A DNA stretch of 64,000 bases from Kurthia massiliensis (GTDB lineage: Bacteria > Bacillota > Bacilli > Bacillales_A > Planococcaceae), in contig NZ_HE610998.1 of NCBI RefSeq assembly GCF_000285555.1, positions 158,102 to 222,101 on the forward strand. The letters run 5' to 3'. Made by a program: the position numbers and the translations under genes. Below, piece after piece: positions 52,004-61,545 of this stretch. Within the stretch, counting starts at the first letter, position 1. Every line of letters starts with the position of its first letter. Below the pieces are notes generated by a model. That model did not search any database, was not told the DNA's origin, and saw nothing but the letters and a program-made list of their open reading frames with translations.

Positions 52004-52840
52004 ATGAAAAATATTTTGAATTTTCAAGAAATGAAACGCAATCGCGAACCAATCGTCATGATGACAGCATATGACTATCCTTCTGCACGCATTGCAGAAC
52101 AGCAACAAGTTGATATGATTTTAGTGGGCGACTCACTAGGCATGGTCGTTTTAGGATATGATTCAACGGTATCCGTTACATTAGAAGATATGATTCACCA
52201 TGGGAAAGCCGTACGACGTGGGGCAAAAGATACGTTTATCGTCGTCGACATGCCATTCGGTAGTTATCACGTAAGTACAGAGCAAGCTGTTGAAAATGCG
52301 ATTCATTTATTCCAACAAACAAATGCAAACGCTCTCAAAGTAGAAGGAGCAGGTGAACTTGTGCCAGCGATTCGTAAAATGATTGCAGCAGGCATTCCTG
52401 TTGTCGGTCATTTAGGATTGCAACCACAGTCAGCAGAAGTGCTAGGTGGTTATAAAGTGCAAGGGAAGACGACAGAAAGTGCAGCCGCATTAATTGAAGA
52501 AGCAAAAGCTTTAGAAGCTGCTGGTGTATGTGCAATCGTCTTTGAATGCATTCCAAAGCAATTAGGGAGCATTTTAGCAGAACAAATACATGTGCCGATT
52601 ATCGGAATTGGTGCTGGCGCAGATGTTGATGGGCAAGTGCTCGTTTATCACGATTTACTCGGCTATGGCGATCATCGCTTACCGAAATTTGTTGAGCAAT
52701 TTGGCCATGTATATCCGATGATGTCATCAGGTGTTGCGGCATATCGAGATGCGGTACGTGCACGTACATTCCCAGATGATGCACATAGCTTTACGATGAA
52801 AGAAGAACAGTTAGATGGATTATATGGAGGCGTAAAATAA
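52004..52840 (+). CDS. panB: 3-methyl-2-oxobutanoate hydroxymethyltransferase PanB
   Basis: 278 residues, full-length Pan[31 protein letters not shown] (metal/substrate Asp), [16 protein letters not shown] and [16 protein letters not shown] are diagnostic. It makes ketopantoate from 2-oxoisovalerate and methylene-tetrahydrofolate, the first committed step of pantothenate synthesis. AGGGAGGAC precedes the ATG. First gene of panBCD; panE is not in the operon. Confidence 0.96.
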   Translation: MKNILNFQEMKRNREPIVMMTAYDYPSARIAEQQQVDMILVGDSLGMVVLGYDSTVSVTLEDMIHHGKAVRRGAKDTFIVVDMPFGSYHVSTEQAVENAIHLFQQTNANALKVEGAGELVPAIRKMIAAGIPVVGHLGLQPQSAEVLGGYKVQGKTTESAAALIEEAKALEAAGVCAIVFECIPKQLGSILAEQIHVPIIGIGAGADVDGQVLVYHDLLGYGDHRLPKFVEQFGHVYPMMSSGVAAYRDAVRARTFPDDAHSFTMKEEQLDGLYGGVK

Positions 52841-52842
52841 GC

Positions 52843-53685
52843 ATGAAAATCATCAAGACGATTGCAGAACTACACGAAGTACTAGCACCGGCATACGATG
52901 CGAAACAAACAATTGGCCTTGTACCAACGATGGGCTATTTACACGAAGGGCATCAAACGCTTGCGAAAGCAGCAGTCGCAGAAAATGACATCGTCGTGTT
53001 AAGTGACTTTGTCAATCCGACACAGTTTGGGCCAAATGAAGACTACGAAGCTTACCCACGGGATTTAGCACGTGATGCACGTGTAGCTGAAGAAGTTGGT
53101 GTGCATTATATTTTTGCACCGAGTGTAGAAGAGATGTATCCGCATCAAGGCGGTATTACGTTCGAAGCGGGCCCTGCATCCAACATTTTATGCGGGGCGA
53201 CGCGTCCAGGGCATTTTAACGGCGTCTTACAAGTCGTGACAAAGTTATTCCAAATCGTACGCCCGACGAACGCTTATTTCGGACAGAAAGATGCACAGCA
53301 ACTAGCAATCATTCAAATGCTTGTACGCGATTACAATATCCCAGTTGTGATTCGTCCAATTCCAATCGTACGTGAGGAAGATGGTTTAGCGAAAAGTTCG
53401 CGTAATGTCTTTTTAACAGCGGAAGAACGCGCATTAGCTCCTCAACTGTTTGCTACGTTGCAAACGCTGCGAAAAAACTATGAACAATTTGATGAAGCGG
53501 CAGCAATTCAAGCAATTGAAACCGCGACAAAAGGGAAAGTCGATTACATTCAACTGTTAAGCTATCCAGATTTACAGCCGCCTAAAGCAACAGACCAACA
53601 ATTGATTTTAGCGACAGCGCTTTATTATTCAAACGTCCGCTTAATTGATAATATTATTTTTGAAGTAGGTGAAGCGCGTGTTTAA
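52843..53685 (+). CDS. panC: pantothenate synthetase PanC
   Basis: 280 residues. [14 protein letters not shown] holds the HxGH nucleotide-binding motif, [18 protein letters not shown] binds pantoate, and [11 protein letters not shown] is the KMSKS-like loop. It joins pantoate and beta-alanine using ATP. It begins two bases after the panB stop and overlaps panD. Confidence 0.96.
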   Translation: MKIIKTIAELHEVLAPAYDAKQTIGLVPTMGYLHEGHQTLAKAAVAENDIVVLSDFVNPTQFGPNEDYEAYPRDLARDARVAEEVGVHYIFAPSVEEMYPHQGGITFEAGPASNILCGATRPGHFNGVLQVVTKLFQIVRPTNAYFGQKDAQQLAIIQMLVRDYNIPVVIRPIPIVREEDGLAKSSRNVFLTAEERALAPQLFATLQTLRKNYEQFDEAAAIQAIETATKGKVDYIQLLSYPDLQPPKATDQQLILATALYYSNVRLIDNIIFEVGEARV

Positions 53686-54067
53686 AGAAATGATGAGTTC
53701 AAAAATTCATCGCGCTACTGTCACACAAGCAGATTTAAATTATGTTGGTAGTATTACGATTGATGAAGATATTATGGACGCTGTAGGCATACTTCGTAAT
53801 GAAAAAGTGAGCATTGTGAACAATAACAACGGCGCGCGCTTTGAAACGTATACGATTGCTGGGGAGCGTGGCAGTGGCGTCATTTGTGTTAACGGAGCAG
53901 CCGCGCGTCTCGTACAACCAGGGGATATCGTCATCATTATCGGCTATACGCATATGACGCTTGATGAAGCACAGCACTATACACCGAAAGTTGCCATCAT
54001 GGGTGAAGGTAACCGAATCGTTGAGATGATCGGTCATGAACCAGAAGCGACAGTGATGAATTATTAA
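53678..54067 (+). CDS. panD: aspartate 1-decarboxylase PanD
   Basis: 129 residues. Pyruvoyl-dependent enzyme that makes beta-alanine; it self-cleaves at Gly24-Ser25. Starting at GTG 53678 ([17 protein letters not shown]) puts the YVGS site exactly at residues 23-25 after Y22, which confirms this start over GTG 53669. The start lies eight bases inside panC, with GTAGGTGA upstream. Last gene of the pan operon. Confidence 0.96.
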   Translation: MFKEMMSSKIHRATVTQADLNYVGSITIDEDIMDAVGILRNEKVSIVNNNNGARFETYTIAGERGSGVICVNGAAARLVQPGDIVIIIGYTHMTLDEAQHYTPKVAIMGEGNRIVEMIGHEPEATVMNY

Positions 54068-54087
54068 ATATGTTTAGTGCTATAATA

Positions 54088-54125
54088 AAAAATGCCTCCG
54101 CTTTTGCAGCAGGGGCATTTTTTCA
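54088..54125. terminator. bidirectional terminator
   Basis: AAAAATGCCTC/GGGGCATTTTT (one T-G pair), between panD and the convergent chemoreceptor gene. Confidence 0.88.
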
Positions 54126-54947
54126 TTAAAACATTTTTTTCATAAATGATGCTAAATCTTGTGACACTGAATCTAAACGTTCAATAATAACACTTACATC
54201 TTGTGCAAGTTTTGCTTCTTCATTAGAAGCATCTGAAATTTGGGTCATATTTTCAAGTAATGCACTTAAGTTGTCTTTCACATTATCTAACGACGTTTCA
54301 ATTTTTTTCGTAGAATCATCTGTTTGTTGCGATAGTTTACGAACTTCTTGTGCGACAATGTTAAATCCAGCACCGTATTGTCCTGCACGTGCAGCTTCAA
54401 TTGACGCATTTAAACCAAGTAAATTAGTTTGACGAGAAATGGCTTTGATCATAGAAGTAATTTCGTTCGTTTTTTGAGAATCTTCTAATGCACGTTCTGA
54501 CTGTGTCCGAATCTCAACACTTGTTGCAGCTAATTCTTCAGAATGTGCCGCAATCGTATGCGATTTTTCTTGTAAAGATAGCGCAATTTCACGTACAGCA
54601 TTGATGTAATCTTCTAATTGTTTTTCTTTATCTAACGGTTTACCAAACCCTAATACGCCGACTGTGCGACCTTCCACGTTAATAGGGAAGGCATAAGCAT
54701 TGATAGGCATACCGTATACACTTGCATCTAAATAAATGTCTGAATGACGACCATTTAAAGCAGTTTGTAAATTTGTATCATTTGCATTTACAAGCTGACC
54801 TTCACGATAACCGATTTCTAAATTTTCACCTGGTAAATATTTGATAATTTTACGTGTTTCTTTGTCGACAATAACGACGACTGCTTCTTTTTTAAGGGCT
54901 AAATGGATATATTCAGCCATAAAACCTAATGATTGTAAAAGTTCCAT
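54126..54947 (-). CDS. soluble methyl-accepting chemotaxis protein
   Basis: 273 residues without membrane segments. Residues 1-125 form a sensor-like domain of mixed alpha/beta ([37 protein letters not shown]), like PAS/GAF-type sensors. The C-terminal part is a short MCP signalling domain with the tip [20 protein letters not shown]. It should modulate CheA inside the cell. ATG 54947 follows AAAGGAGAT; the frame is open to 55013. Confidence 0.87.
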   Translation of the reverse strand: MELLQSLGFMAEYIHLALKKEAVVVIVDKETRKIIKYLPGENLEIGYREGQLVNANDTNLQTALNGRHSDIYLDASVYGMPINAYAFPINVEGRTVGVLGFGKPLDKEKQLEDYINAVREIALSLQEKSHTIAAHSEELAATSVEIRTQSERALEDSQKTNEITSMIKAISRQTNLLGLNASIEAARAGQYGAGFNIVAQEVRKLSQQTDDSTKKIETSLDNVKDNLSALLENMTQISDASNEEAKLAQDVSVIIERLDSVSQDLASFMKKMF

Positions 54948-55119
54948 TATAATCTCCTTTGATGCCATCTCTATGTCAAAATGCCTTTTTATCATTACTT
55001 CTATTATATACATATTTAGTACTAAATTATAGTTAGCAATTCACAATGTATTTTCTTCTTTTGTTAATATATATGCTAAGTTATTCGAATTATCGATAAA
55101 AAGCAAAAAAGTAACAAAA

Positions 55120-55146
55120 AAAGACTGAGCATTATACTCAGTCTTC
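55120..55146 (-). terminator. terminator of the DHA2 gene
   Basis: AAGACTGAG/CTCAGTCTT stem, T-rich on the minus strand. Confidence 0.9.
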
Positions 55147-55151
55147 AAACG

Positions 55152-56552
55152 TTACATAGAAGGTTTTGCGCGTTTTACGAATAGTGTTAATACAAATCCA
55201 ATGACCGCGATGATTAAAATAAAGATGAATGCAAAATGGGTCCCATTTGCCAGAATCATTGTTTCAGAAGTTTCTGTACTGCGTTTAATACCAGCATTCA
55301 TAAGTGTGATGGCTAATGCTGTTCCAGCTGCCCCTGCAATTTGCTGTAATGTATTCATGGCAGCAGCACCGTGTGGATAAAGCTGTGGTGGTAGCTCGTT
55401 TAATCCATTCGTTTGTGCAGGCATTAGTGCAAGTGCTAATCCTAAGTTAGTAAAAGCAAATGCGATAATAATCGTTAGTTTTGGTGTATCTGCTGATAGT
55501 GATAACACAAAAATTATATTTGCGATTAATACAAAAGCAAATCCTACGATTAATAACCATTTCGGCCCGATTTTATCAAAGACGCGTCCGACAATCGGTG
55601 CTAAAATCGCATTTAAAATATTCCCTGGTAACATCACTAAACCAGCAGCGACAGCACTTAATAATAGCGCGCCTTTTAAATAAAGTGGTAATAAAATCGC
55701 TGACGATAAAATGACTGAAAAACCGATGAATAATAAAATCGTTCCAAGTGCAAAATTCGGGAATCGGAAAACACGTAAATCAATCATTGGTGCATCCATT
55801 TTTAATTGGCGAAGGCCAAATAATAGTAACGCGATTACACTTACAACGATTGGTAGCCATACGAGTAAATCTGAAAATGGTTTACTCGCTAATGTTCCTA
55901 ATCCATAAATGAGTGAACCGAAGCCGATTGTTGATAGCGTGATTGATGGGATATCCAATGTCGGTTTTGTAATTTCCGAAACATTTTGTACCGTCGGAAT
56001 CCAAATTGCAAATAATATAATATAGAAGAAAAGGCTAATCCAAAAAATATAATGCCAGCTTAATGCGTCGACGATGACACCAGCTAATGTTGGACCGATG
56101 GCAGGAGCTAGTGTGATGACAAGCCCCATGATACCCATAATTGATCCACGTTTTTCAATGGGGAAAATAACGAGAATAACGTTCATCATCAGAGGGATTA
56201 AAATACCTGTACCGACTGCTTGTGCGATACGGCCGAGTAATAATAGCGTAAAGTTTGGTGCTAATGCACAAATGATTGTACCGATGATTGAAAATAGCAA
56301 TGCGCTAGTCGCGAGTTGCTTCGTTGTGAACCATTGTAATAAGAGGGCAGAGACAGGGACGAGGATACCGAGAACGAGTAAAAATCCTGTTGTTAACCAT
56401 TGAACGGTTCCTGTCGTTACAGAAAAGTCACTCATAATATTTGTAAGTGCCATATTGAGCGCTGTTTCTCCGAATAAGCCAATAAATGCGCTAATCATGA
56501 GACCCGCTGCCATCCAACCGGGGTGTTTAATTTGTTTTAAAGTAGTAGACAT
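55152..56552 (-). CDS. DHA2-family multidrug efflux MFS transporter (14 segments)
   Basis: 466 residues with ~14 hydrophobic segments. ETALNMALTNIMSDFSVTTG in segment 1, LLLLGRIAQAVGTGILIPLM (motif B), and GPTLAGVIVDALSWHYIFWI (motif C, antiporter) match the LmrB/EmrB/QacA group. Proton-driven export of drugs or toxic organics. The leader has two direct copies of GTTTCATA (56608, 56633), a possible operator. Start after GGAGGTATG. Confidence 0.9.
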   Translation of the reverse strand: MSTTLKQIKHPGWMAAGLMISAFIGLFGETALNMALTNIMSDFSVTTGTVQWLTTGFLLVLGILVPVSALLLQWFTTKQLATSALLFSIIGTIICALAPNFTLLLLGRIAQAVGTGILIPLMMNVILVIFPIEKRGSIMGIMGLVITLAPAIGPTLAGVIVDALSWHYIFWISLFFYIILFAIWIPTVQNVSEITKPTLDIPSITLSTIGFGSLIYGLGTLASKPFSDLLVWLPIVVSVIALLLFGLRQLKMDAPMIDLRVFRFPNFALGTILLFIGFSVILSSAILLPLYLKGALLLSAVAAGLVMLPGNILNAILAPIVGRVFDKIGPKWLLIVGFAFVLIANIIFVLSLSADTPKLTIIIAFAFTNLGLALALMPAQTNGLNELPPQLYPHGAAAMNTLQQIAGAAGTALAITLMNAGIKRSTETSETMILANGTHFAFIFILIIAVIGFVLTLFVKRAKPSM

Positions 56553-56649
56553 ACATACCTCCGTTTAATATAGGTGCTAACGTTAGATTATAACATATAT
56601 TTACTGTTTCATAGAAAAGGAATATATGTTTCATATAAACAGTTCCATG

Positions 56650-56674
56650 AAAAAAAGGAGCAGTCATTTGCTCC
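56650..56674 (-). terminator. terminator of the small membrane-protein gene
   Basis: GGAGCA/TGCTCC hairpin followed by a T run on the minus strand. Confidence 0.8.
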
Positions 56675-56681
56675 CTTTCCG

Positions 56682-56957
56682 TTATCCAAATGCAACGCTA
56701 TAAATTAAGCGTGGCGTTAAAGCTAACATAAATAGCAATGTTGCATAGTATAAAACATAGTTACGATCATTTTGTTGTCTGTAACCCATGACGAGAACGA
56801 GACAAAGTAGTAAGAACGCAATCAACGCCATCGTCAATCGCCACCCAAATGGCGTAAAAATCGTCCAACTATAAAATAAACTTGCAAGTGGTACTAGAAA
56901 TATAGACAGTGCAAGTGCAACGAATAACAACAAAATCATTTTTAGTTGTTGACGCAT
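56682..56957 (-). CDS. small membrane protein
   Basis: 91 residues with three predicted membrane segments (about 6-28, 38-58 and 68-86). GAGGTGATATC precedes the ATG. No known family. Confidence 0.68.
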   Translation of the reverse strand: MRQQLKMILLLFVALALSIFLVPLASLFYSWTIFTPFGWRLTMALIAFLLLCLVLVMGYRQQNDRNYVLYYATLLFMLALTPRLIYSVAFG

Positions 56958-57123
56958 GATATCACCTCTACTCTATCTTTTCCCTTTTTTTCGCGTCTTA
57001 AAAATAAAAAAACACGTAAATCGTGTGAAAAAAATACAGCGTTCTGTTTACGAACTACCAAGATTAGTAATATAATAGCAAGGTGTGTATCACTTACACA
57101 GATATAGATAAATCGCTATAAGA

Positions 57124-57160
57124 AGCTATTTTACTAAGTCTATTATCATATAAAATAGCT
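57124..57160 (+). promoter_or_regulatory. leader hairpin before the ATP-grasp ligase
   Basis: AGCTATTTTA (57124-57133) is perfectly inverted as TAAAATAGCT (57151-57160), followed by ATTTTATC, 45 bases before the start. Possible attenuator or operator. Confidence 0.4.
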
Positions 57161-57205
57161 ATTTTATCAATAACCATTTCTTATGGATAACCTATGGAGG
57201 CTCTC

Positions 57206-58426
57206 ATGGCAAAATTAAACTTTATTCCGATTATTGTCGGTACAGATATTAACGCATATAATATGTCAATTTCTTTTCACGAAGAATACGACGTCAACCC
57301 AATTTTAGTAGGTCGTGGTGAATTACCATTTACAAAATTCAGTACGATTCCTGCAAAAATCGAATACTTCCCTAAATTAGGTGAACCATCTGAGTTCCCA
57401 AAAATTATGGAAAAAGTCGCGAAAAAATACGGTAAATCAGGCAAAAAATTAATGCTTGTCGGTACGAATGATATGTACGTTCGTTACATCGTTGAAAATG
57501 CAGACTTCCTTAAAAAATATTTCGTTTTCAACTATCCTTCAATCGAAGTAATGGACACATTACAATATAAAGCAAACTTCTATAAATTGTGTGAAGAATA
57601 CGGTATTGACTACCCAACAACTCGTTTCTACGATTGTACAACAGTTGATCAACCATTCTCAGACGACAAAATTCTTTACCCATTAATTTTAAAACCAAGT
57701 AACGTCATTATGTACTTAGACTTAAAATTCCAAGGGAAAGAAAAAGTTTATAAAGTAGAAAATGAAGCAGAAGCAAACCGTGTTATCCAATTATTACACG
57801 ATGGAGGCTACCACGATGAAGTCATTATCCAAGAATTTATTCCTGGTGATGATACATTAATGTGGGACGGCGTTGTTTATGCAGACCAAAACAAAAAAGT
57901 ACAACTTGTAACACTTGGTCAAGTTGTATTACAAGAACATACACCAACAGCTATTGGTAACTACACATCAATCATCACACGTTTCAATAAAGAGTTAATG
58001 CGCAAAATGCAAGACTTTATCGAATACATCGGCTATACAGGCTTCGCGAACTTCGATATGAAATACGATACGCGTGACGGTAAATTTAAAGTATTTGAAA
58101 TCAACATTCGTCAAGGTCGTTCAAGCTACTACGTAACACGTCTAGGCCACAATTTAGCACGTTACCTTGTAGATGACTGTGTAGATCATAAAGAAAAAGA
58201 TGTTGTGTACGCAAATGGTGAATTTTTATTCTCAGTTGTACCGAAAAAAGTATTACGTGATTTCGTTGATAACCAAGAAATCAATGCAGAATGCCGTCGC
58301 TTAATTCGTGAAGGTAAATGGGCAAACCCATTATTCTATCCAAAAGACAAAAGCTTCAAACGTAAATTGTATCTGGCTGCGCGTCAATACAACTACTACA
58401 AAAAATATAAAAACAATCAATGGTAA
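57206..58426 (+). CDS. ATP-grasp carboxylate-amine ligase, D-aspartate ligase-like
   Basis: 406 residues. An N-terminal Rossmann-like domain (FIPIIVGTDINAYNMSISFH), then an ATP-grasp fold: YPLILKPSNVI binds ATP, VIIQEFIPGDDTLMWDG, and FKVFEINIRQGRSSYY gives the metal-binding Glu/Asn. The type resembles peptidoglycan D-aspartate ligases (Asl of Enterococcus faecium), which add D-Asp to the lysine of the stem peptide. Some Planococcaceae have L-Lys-D-Asp cross-links, so this role fits but is not proved. ATG 57206 follows TATGGAGG; the frame opens at 57194. Highly adapted codon use suggests strong expression. Confidence 0.75.
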   Translation: MAKLNFIPIIVGTDINAYNMSISFHEEYDVNPILVGRGELPFTKFSTIPAKIEYFPKLGEPSEFPKIMEKVAKKYGKSGKKLMLVGTNDMYVRYIVENADFLKKYFVFNYPSIEVMDTLQYKANFYKLCEEYGIDYPTTRFYDCTTVDQPFSDDKILYPLILKPSNVIMYLDLKFQGKEKVYKVENEAEANRVIQLLHDGGYHDEVIIQEFIPGDDTLMWDGVVYADQNKKVQLVTLGQVVLQEHTPTAIGNYTSIITRFNKELMRKMQDFIEYIGYTGFANFDMKYDTRDGKFKVFEINIRQGRSSYYVTRLGHNLARYLVDDCVDHKEKDVVYANGEFLFSVVPKKVLRDFVDNQEINAECRRLIREGKWANPLFYPKDKSFKRKLYLAARQYNYYKKYKNNQW

Positions 58427-58440
58427 TAAAGATTTAAATG

Positions 58441-58475
58441 AAGTGTACATTGCTGAGTCAATGTACACTTTTTTT
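58441..58475 (+). terminator. terminator
   Basis: AAGTGTACATTG/CAATGTACACTT perfect stem and seven T. Confidence 0.93.
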
Positions 58476-58568
58476 GTATCGTAAAATAAGGATAAAGATG
58501 TTTGTTTTGGAGAATTAAGCTATTGATGCTTATTTTTTGTTACGCTAGTTAAAAAAGGGGGGAACACA

Positions 58569-59156
58569 GTGGGTTTATTATTACAATCAATGAAACATCC
58601 AGTTGCTGCATTCCAACAATTACAACAAAGCCGTTTTTCGCAATATTGGTTCTATGTATTATTAATAGGGATCGGTTCTATCTATCTTTATTTGTTCCAG
58701 CAACAACTTAGCGAAGAAACGACGTTATCACCAATTGTTACATTTATTCTTGCTATTATTTTCGCGATACCAATTATTTGGTTACAATCTGTCATTTTTG
58801 CATTCTTTTTAAATATTACGGCGAAATGGTTAGGTGGTCAAAGTACGGTGACATCGTTAAGAAATGCGCTTTATATTTCTTCGGCACCGTATGCAGCGAT
58901 GGTTCCAGTATTTATTATTTGGAGTTTCATCTCACCACATACATTTTTTGATGATGTAGCAGGTGTACCGGGTATAATCGGTACGATTTGGATGTTTGTA
59001 TTATCTGTATGGTCATTTATTTTAATGCTCTACACAGTAGCCGCCGCAGCACAATTTTCAAAATGGCGTGCCTTTTTTGCAGGATTGATCGTCTTCGTAT
59101 GTTTCATTTTAATCGCGATTCTTATCGGTATCACTTTTGTGATCGTGTTTATGTAA
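58569..59156 (+). CDS. Yip1-family membrane protein
   Basis: 195 residues with about five membrane segments and a short cytoplasmic N-terminus (SMKHPVAAFQQLQQSRF). The layout (WLGGQSTVTSLRNALYISSAPY between helices) matches Yip1-domain proteins. Function unknown. GTG start after GGGGGGAA. Own terminator. Confidence 0.75.
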   Translation: MGLLLQSMKHPVAAFQQLQQSRFSQYWFYVLLIGIGSIYLYLFQQQLSEETTLSPIVTFILAIIFAIPIIWLQSVIFAFFLNITAKWLGGQSTVTSLRNALYISSAPYAAMVPVFIIWSFISPHTFFDDVAGVPGIIGTIWMFVLSVWSFILMLYTVAAAAQFSKWRAFFAGLIVFVCFILIAILIGITFVIVFM

Positions 59157-59166
59157 TGAAGTGAAA

Positions 59167-59194
59167 AGAGATGCTTGTTGAAGCGTCTCTTTTT
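59167..59194 (+). terminator. terminator
   Basis: AGAGATGCTT/AAGCGTCTCT stem followed by T. Confidence 0.87.
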
Positions 59195-59268
59195 GTTTTG
59201 AAAATTTCGTAAATTATCTTGTCAATCCGAAAAAAGAGGCGTACCTTTATCGTAGAGGTGATAGAGAA

Positions 59269-60330
59269 ATGGAAACGAAAAAAATTGCGGTCATTGCTGG
59301 AGATGGCATTGGCCCAGAAGTTGTTTCAGAGGGGATTAAAGTAATGGAGCGTGCCGCTGAAATAGACGGTACGATTCAGTTCGACTATACATATTTTCCA
59401 TGGGGCTGTGAATATTATACGAAGCACGGCAAAATGCTACCAGATGATGGATTGGAGCAATTAAAATCATTTGATGCGATTTATTTAGGGGCTGTTGGTT
59501 TCCCAGGCGTGCCAGACCATATTTCATTACGTGAGTTACTATTAGTCATTCGAAAACAATTTGATCAATACGTGAATTTGCGTCCTGTAAAATTGTTAAA
59601 AGGTATTGAATCACCACTTCGTCATGGGACATCTGAAAATATCGACATGCTCGTCATTCGTGAAAATAGTGAAGGTGAATATGCAGGAAGCGGAGAATGG
59701 CACGCAAAAGGTCAACCTGAAGAAACTGTATTACAAACGGGTATCTTTACGCGAAAAGGGGTCGAACGCATTATTCGTTACGCATTTGACGAAGCACGCC
59801 GACAAGGTGGTAAATCTGTAACGAGCATTAGTAAAGCAAATGCGTTGAACTATTCAATGGTATTTTGGGATGAAGTATTTGAAGAAGTAGCAAAAGATTA
59901 TCCAGACATTCAAACGTATTCTTATTTAGTCGATGCGGCAGCAATGTTTATGGTCATAGACCCAGGTCGTTTTGAAATTGTCGTCACATCAAATCTATTC
60001 GGGGATATTTTAACAGACCTTGGCGCTGCGCTTGCTGGAGGAATGGGTGTTGCAGCTGGTGCCAATATTGATCCGGAGCGTCGTTATCCTTCCATGTTTG
60101 AGCCGATTCACGGTTCAGCACCAGATATTGCCGGCCAACAAATCGCGAATCCACTCGCTGCCATTTGGTCGGTCAGTCAAATGTTTGATTTTTTTGAACG
60201 GCCAGAGATGGGAGCACATATTTTAGCGACGATTGAAAAATTGCTAGCGGCAGGGGACGTCTTAACACCTGACCTTGGCGGGACAGCGACGACGGCAGCA
60301 GTCGGTTCAAAAATCGTATCATTATTATAA
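59269..60330 (+). CDS. tartrate/D-malate dehydrogenase-type oxidoreductase
   Basis: 353 residues of the isocitrate/isopropylmalate dehydrogenase family. AVIAGDGIGPEVVSEGIKVM opens, LRELLLVIRKQFDQYVNLRP is the substrate section (the Leu/Arg pattern differs from LeuB), VIRENSEGEYAG, SNLFGDILTDLGAALAGGMG and EPIHGSAPDIAG follow. This matches YcsA/DmlA, which oxidise and decarboxylate D-malate or tartrate with NAD+ and Mn2+. Start after GTAGAGGTGAT. A terminator follows. Confidence 0.9.
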   Translation: METKKIAVIAGDGIGPEVVSEGIKVMERAAEIDGTIQFDYTYFPWGCEYYTKHGKMLPDDGLEQLKSFDAIYLGAVGFPGVPDHISLRELLLVIRKQFDQYVNLRPVKLLKGIESPLRHGTSENIDMLVIRENSEGEYAGSGEWHAKGQPEETVLQTGIFTRKGVERIIRYAFDEARRQGGKSVTSISKANALNYSMVFWDEVFEEVAKDYPDIQTYSYLVDAAAMFMVIDPGRFEIVVTSNLFGDILTDLGAALAGGMGVAAGANIDPERRYPSMFEPIHGSAPDIAGQQIANPLAAIWSVSQMFDFFERPEMGAHILATIEKLLAAGDVLTPDLGGTATTAAVGSKIVSLL

Positions 60331-60335
60331 TGCAC

Positions 60336-60367
60336 AAAAGCGGTAGCACATGAGCTATCGCTTTTTT
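60336..60367. terminator. bidirectional terminator
   Basis: AAAAGCGGTAGC/GCTATCGCTTTT stem with a T run. Confidence 0.88.
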
Positions 60368-60706
60368 AATATTGTTGATTAAACGGTTTGAAACGGAATA
60401 ACACAGTCGCTTTGACGTCTGTTCTATAATCAACTGCATCAAATGTGCGAGAGTCACTTGAATGATTGCGATTGTCACCCATGACGAAAGCATAGCTATC
60501 TGGAACGGTCGTTTGAAAATCGAGCTGATGCATTTTTTCTTTAATATACGGTTCCTCAATTTTTTCACCGTTGCGGTACAAGTCGTTGTTTACAATTTCA
60601 ACCGTATCACCCGGAAGACCAATAATACGTTTAATATACAAATCATCTCCTGGTACATTTGATGCGTCTAAGATGACAATATCATTGTAGTCAGGGCTAC
60701 CAAAAG
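60366..60706 (-). pseudogene. lepB: signal peptidase I (lepB) C-terminal remnant
   Basis: Minus strand. The readable part starts SFGSPDYNDIVILDASN, then YIKRIIGLPGDTVE (box D with the catalytic Lys) and FVMGDNRNHSSDSR (box E). The membrane anchor and the box B serine are absent: just upstream (about 60706) the sequence changes to the epimerase remnant and the lepB frame meets TAA. The short ATG at 60641 is inside box D, so no functional peptidase can be made. Confidence 0.85.
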
Positions 60707-60708
60707 AT

Positions 60709-61430
60709 TACGCGTGGACAAACGGTGCAACCGTTCGGTGACGACGTAAAACACATTGTTGTGGATCGTACTGATGATGTCGCTTTACGTCGTGTAATTG
60801 AGTAAGGACGCCAAGCAAGCGAAAGTGTTATGTGATATCGTGAACGATTATCCAGCCCACGTCGCTTTTACGTCAACGATGGCTGTATATGAAGCAAACG
60901 GCATATGTCATACTGAAACAGATTTTGATTCAATGCATTATGACTATAACCTGACAGCGCAGCCCCCGTATGGAAAAGCAAAGCGCCAGGCCGAGGCTGT
61001 ATTTAAAGTACGTACAAAGTTTCCGGTCGCAATCGCGCGTTTTCCGATCGTGATGGGTGAAGATGATTATACGGAACGTCTACAGTTTTATGTGACGTAT
61101 ATTCAACAACAGCAACCATTTGCGATGGCACATCTAGAAGCAGAAATGTCATTTATTTTAGCGGAGGAAGCCGCTTCATTTTTACAATGGCTGGCGACGC
61201 AAACCGGCGCTTGGAACGCGACCGCAAATGGGACGATTTCGATGAGCACACTTCTCCAATTAATTGAATCTGTTACATGTGAACGAGCGATAGTGACGAC
61301 AGAAGGAGATTCACCGTACAATATTCCAAAGTCATGGTATATATCGAATGACAAAGCGACGGCAGTAGGCTTTTCCTTTTCTAGTCTAGATGTTTGGCTT
61401 CGTCTATCCATTGCACATCTTGCGACCTAA
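60709..61430 (+). pseudogene. NAD-dependent epimerase/SDR remnant, truncated and internally deleted
   Basis: Starting at ~60709 the plus strand reads TRGQTVQPFGDDVKHIVVD then RTDDVALRRVIE and a TAA, corresponding to the second strand and helix of an extended SDR. The gene resumes in another frame at 60797 as SKDAKQAKVLCDIVNDY, then FTSTMAVYEANG, and YGKAKRQAE with the catalytic YxxxK. The nucleotide-binding first strand is lost at the lepB join, and roughly 20-25 residues are missing before SKDAKQ. The remaining 60798-61430 frame cannot bind NAD(P) normally. Confidence 0.8.
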
Positions 61431-61545
61431 TAAGAAAAATATGAAACTATGACAAATAATACAATTTAAGCATATCAATCCTTTGATAGATTCTTTACAA
61501 TAAAGATAACTAGCATTGCTAGAAAATAATCAAGGGGGTACGTAA

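Noticed and set aside
55481..56403. Plus-strand ORFs opposite the DHA2 transporter
   Set aside because: Antisense shadows of a clear membrane-protein gene with correct motifs.
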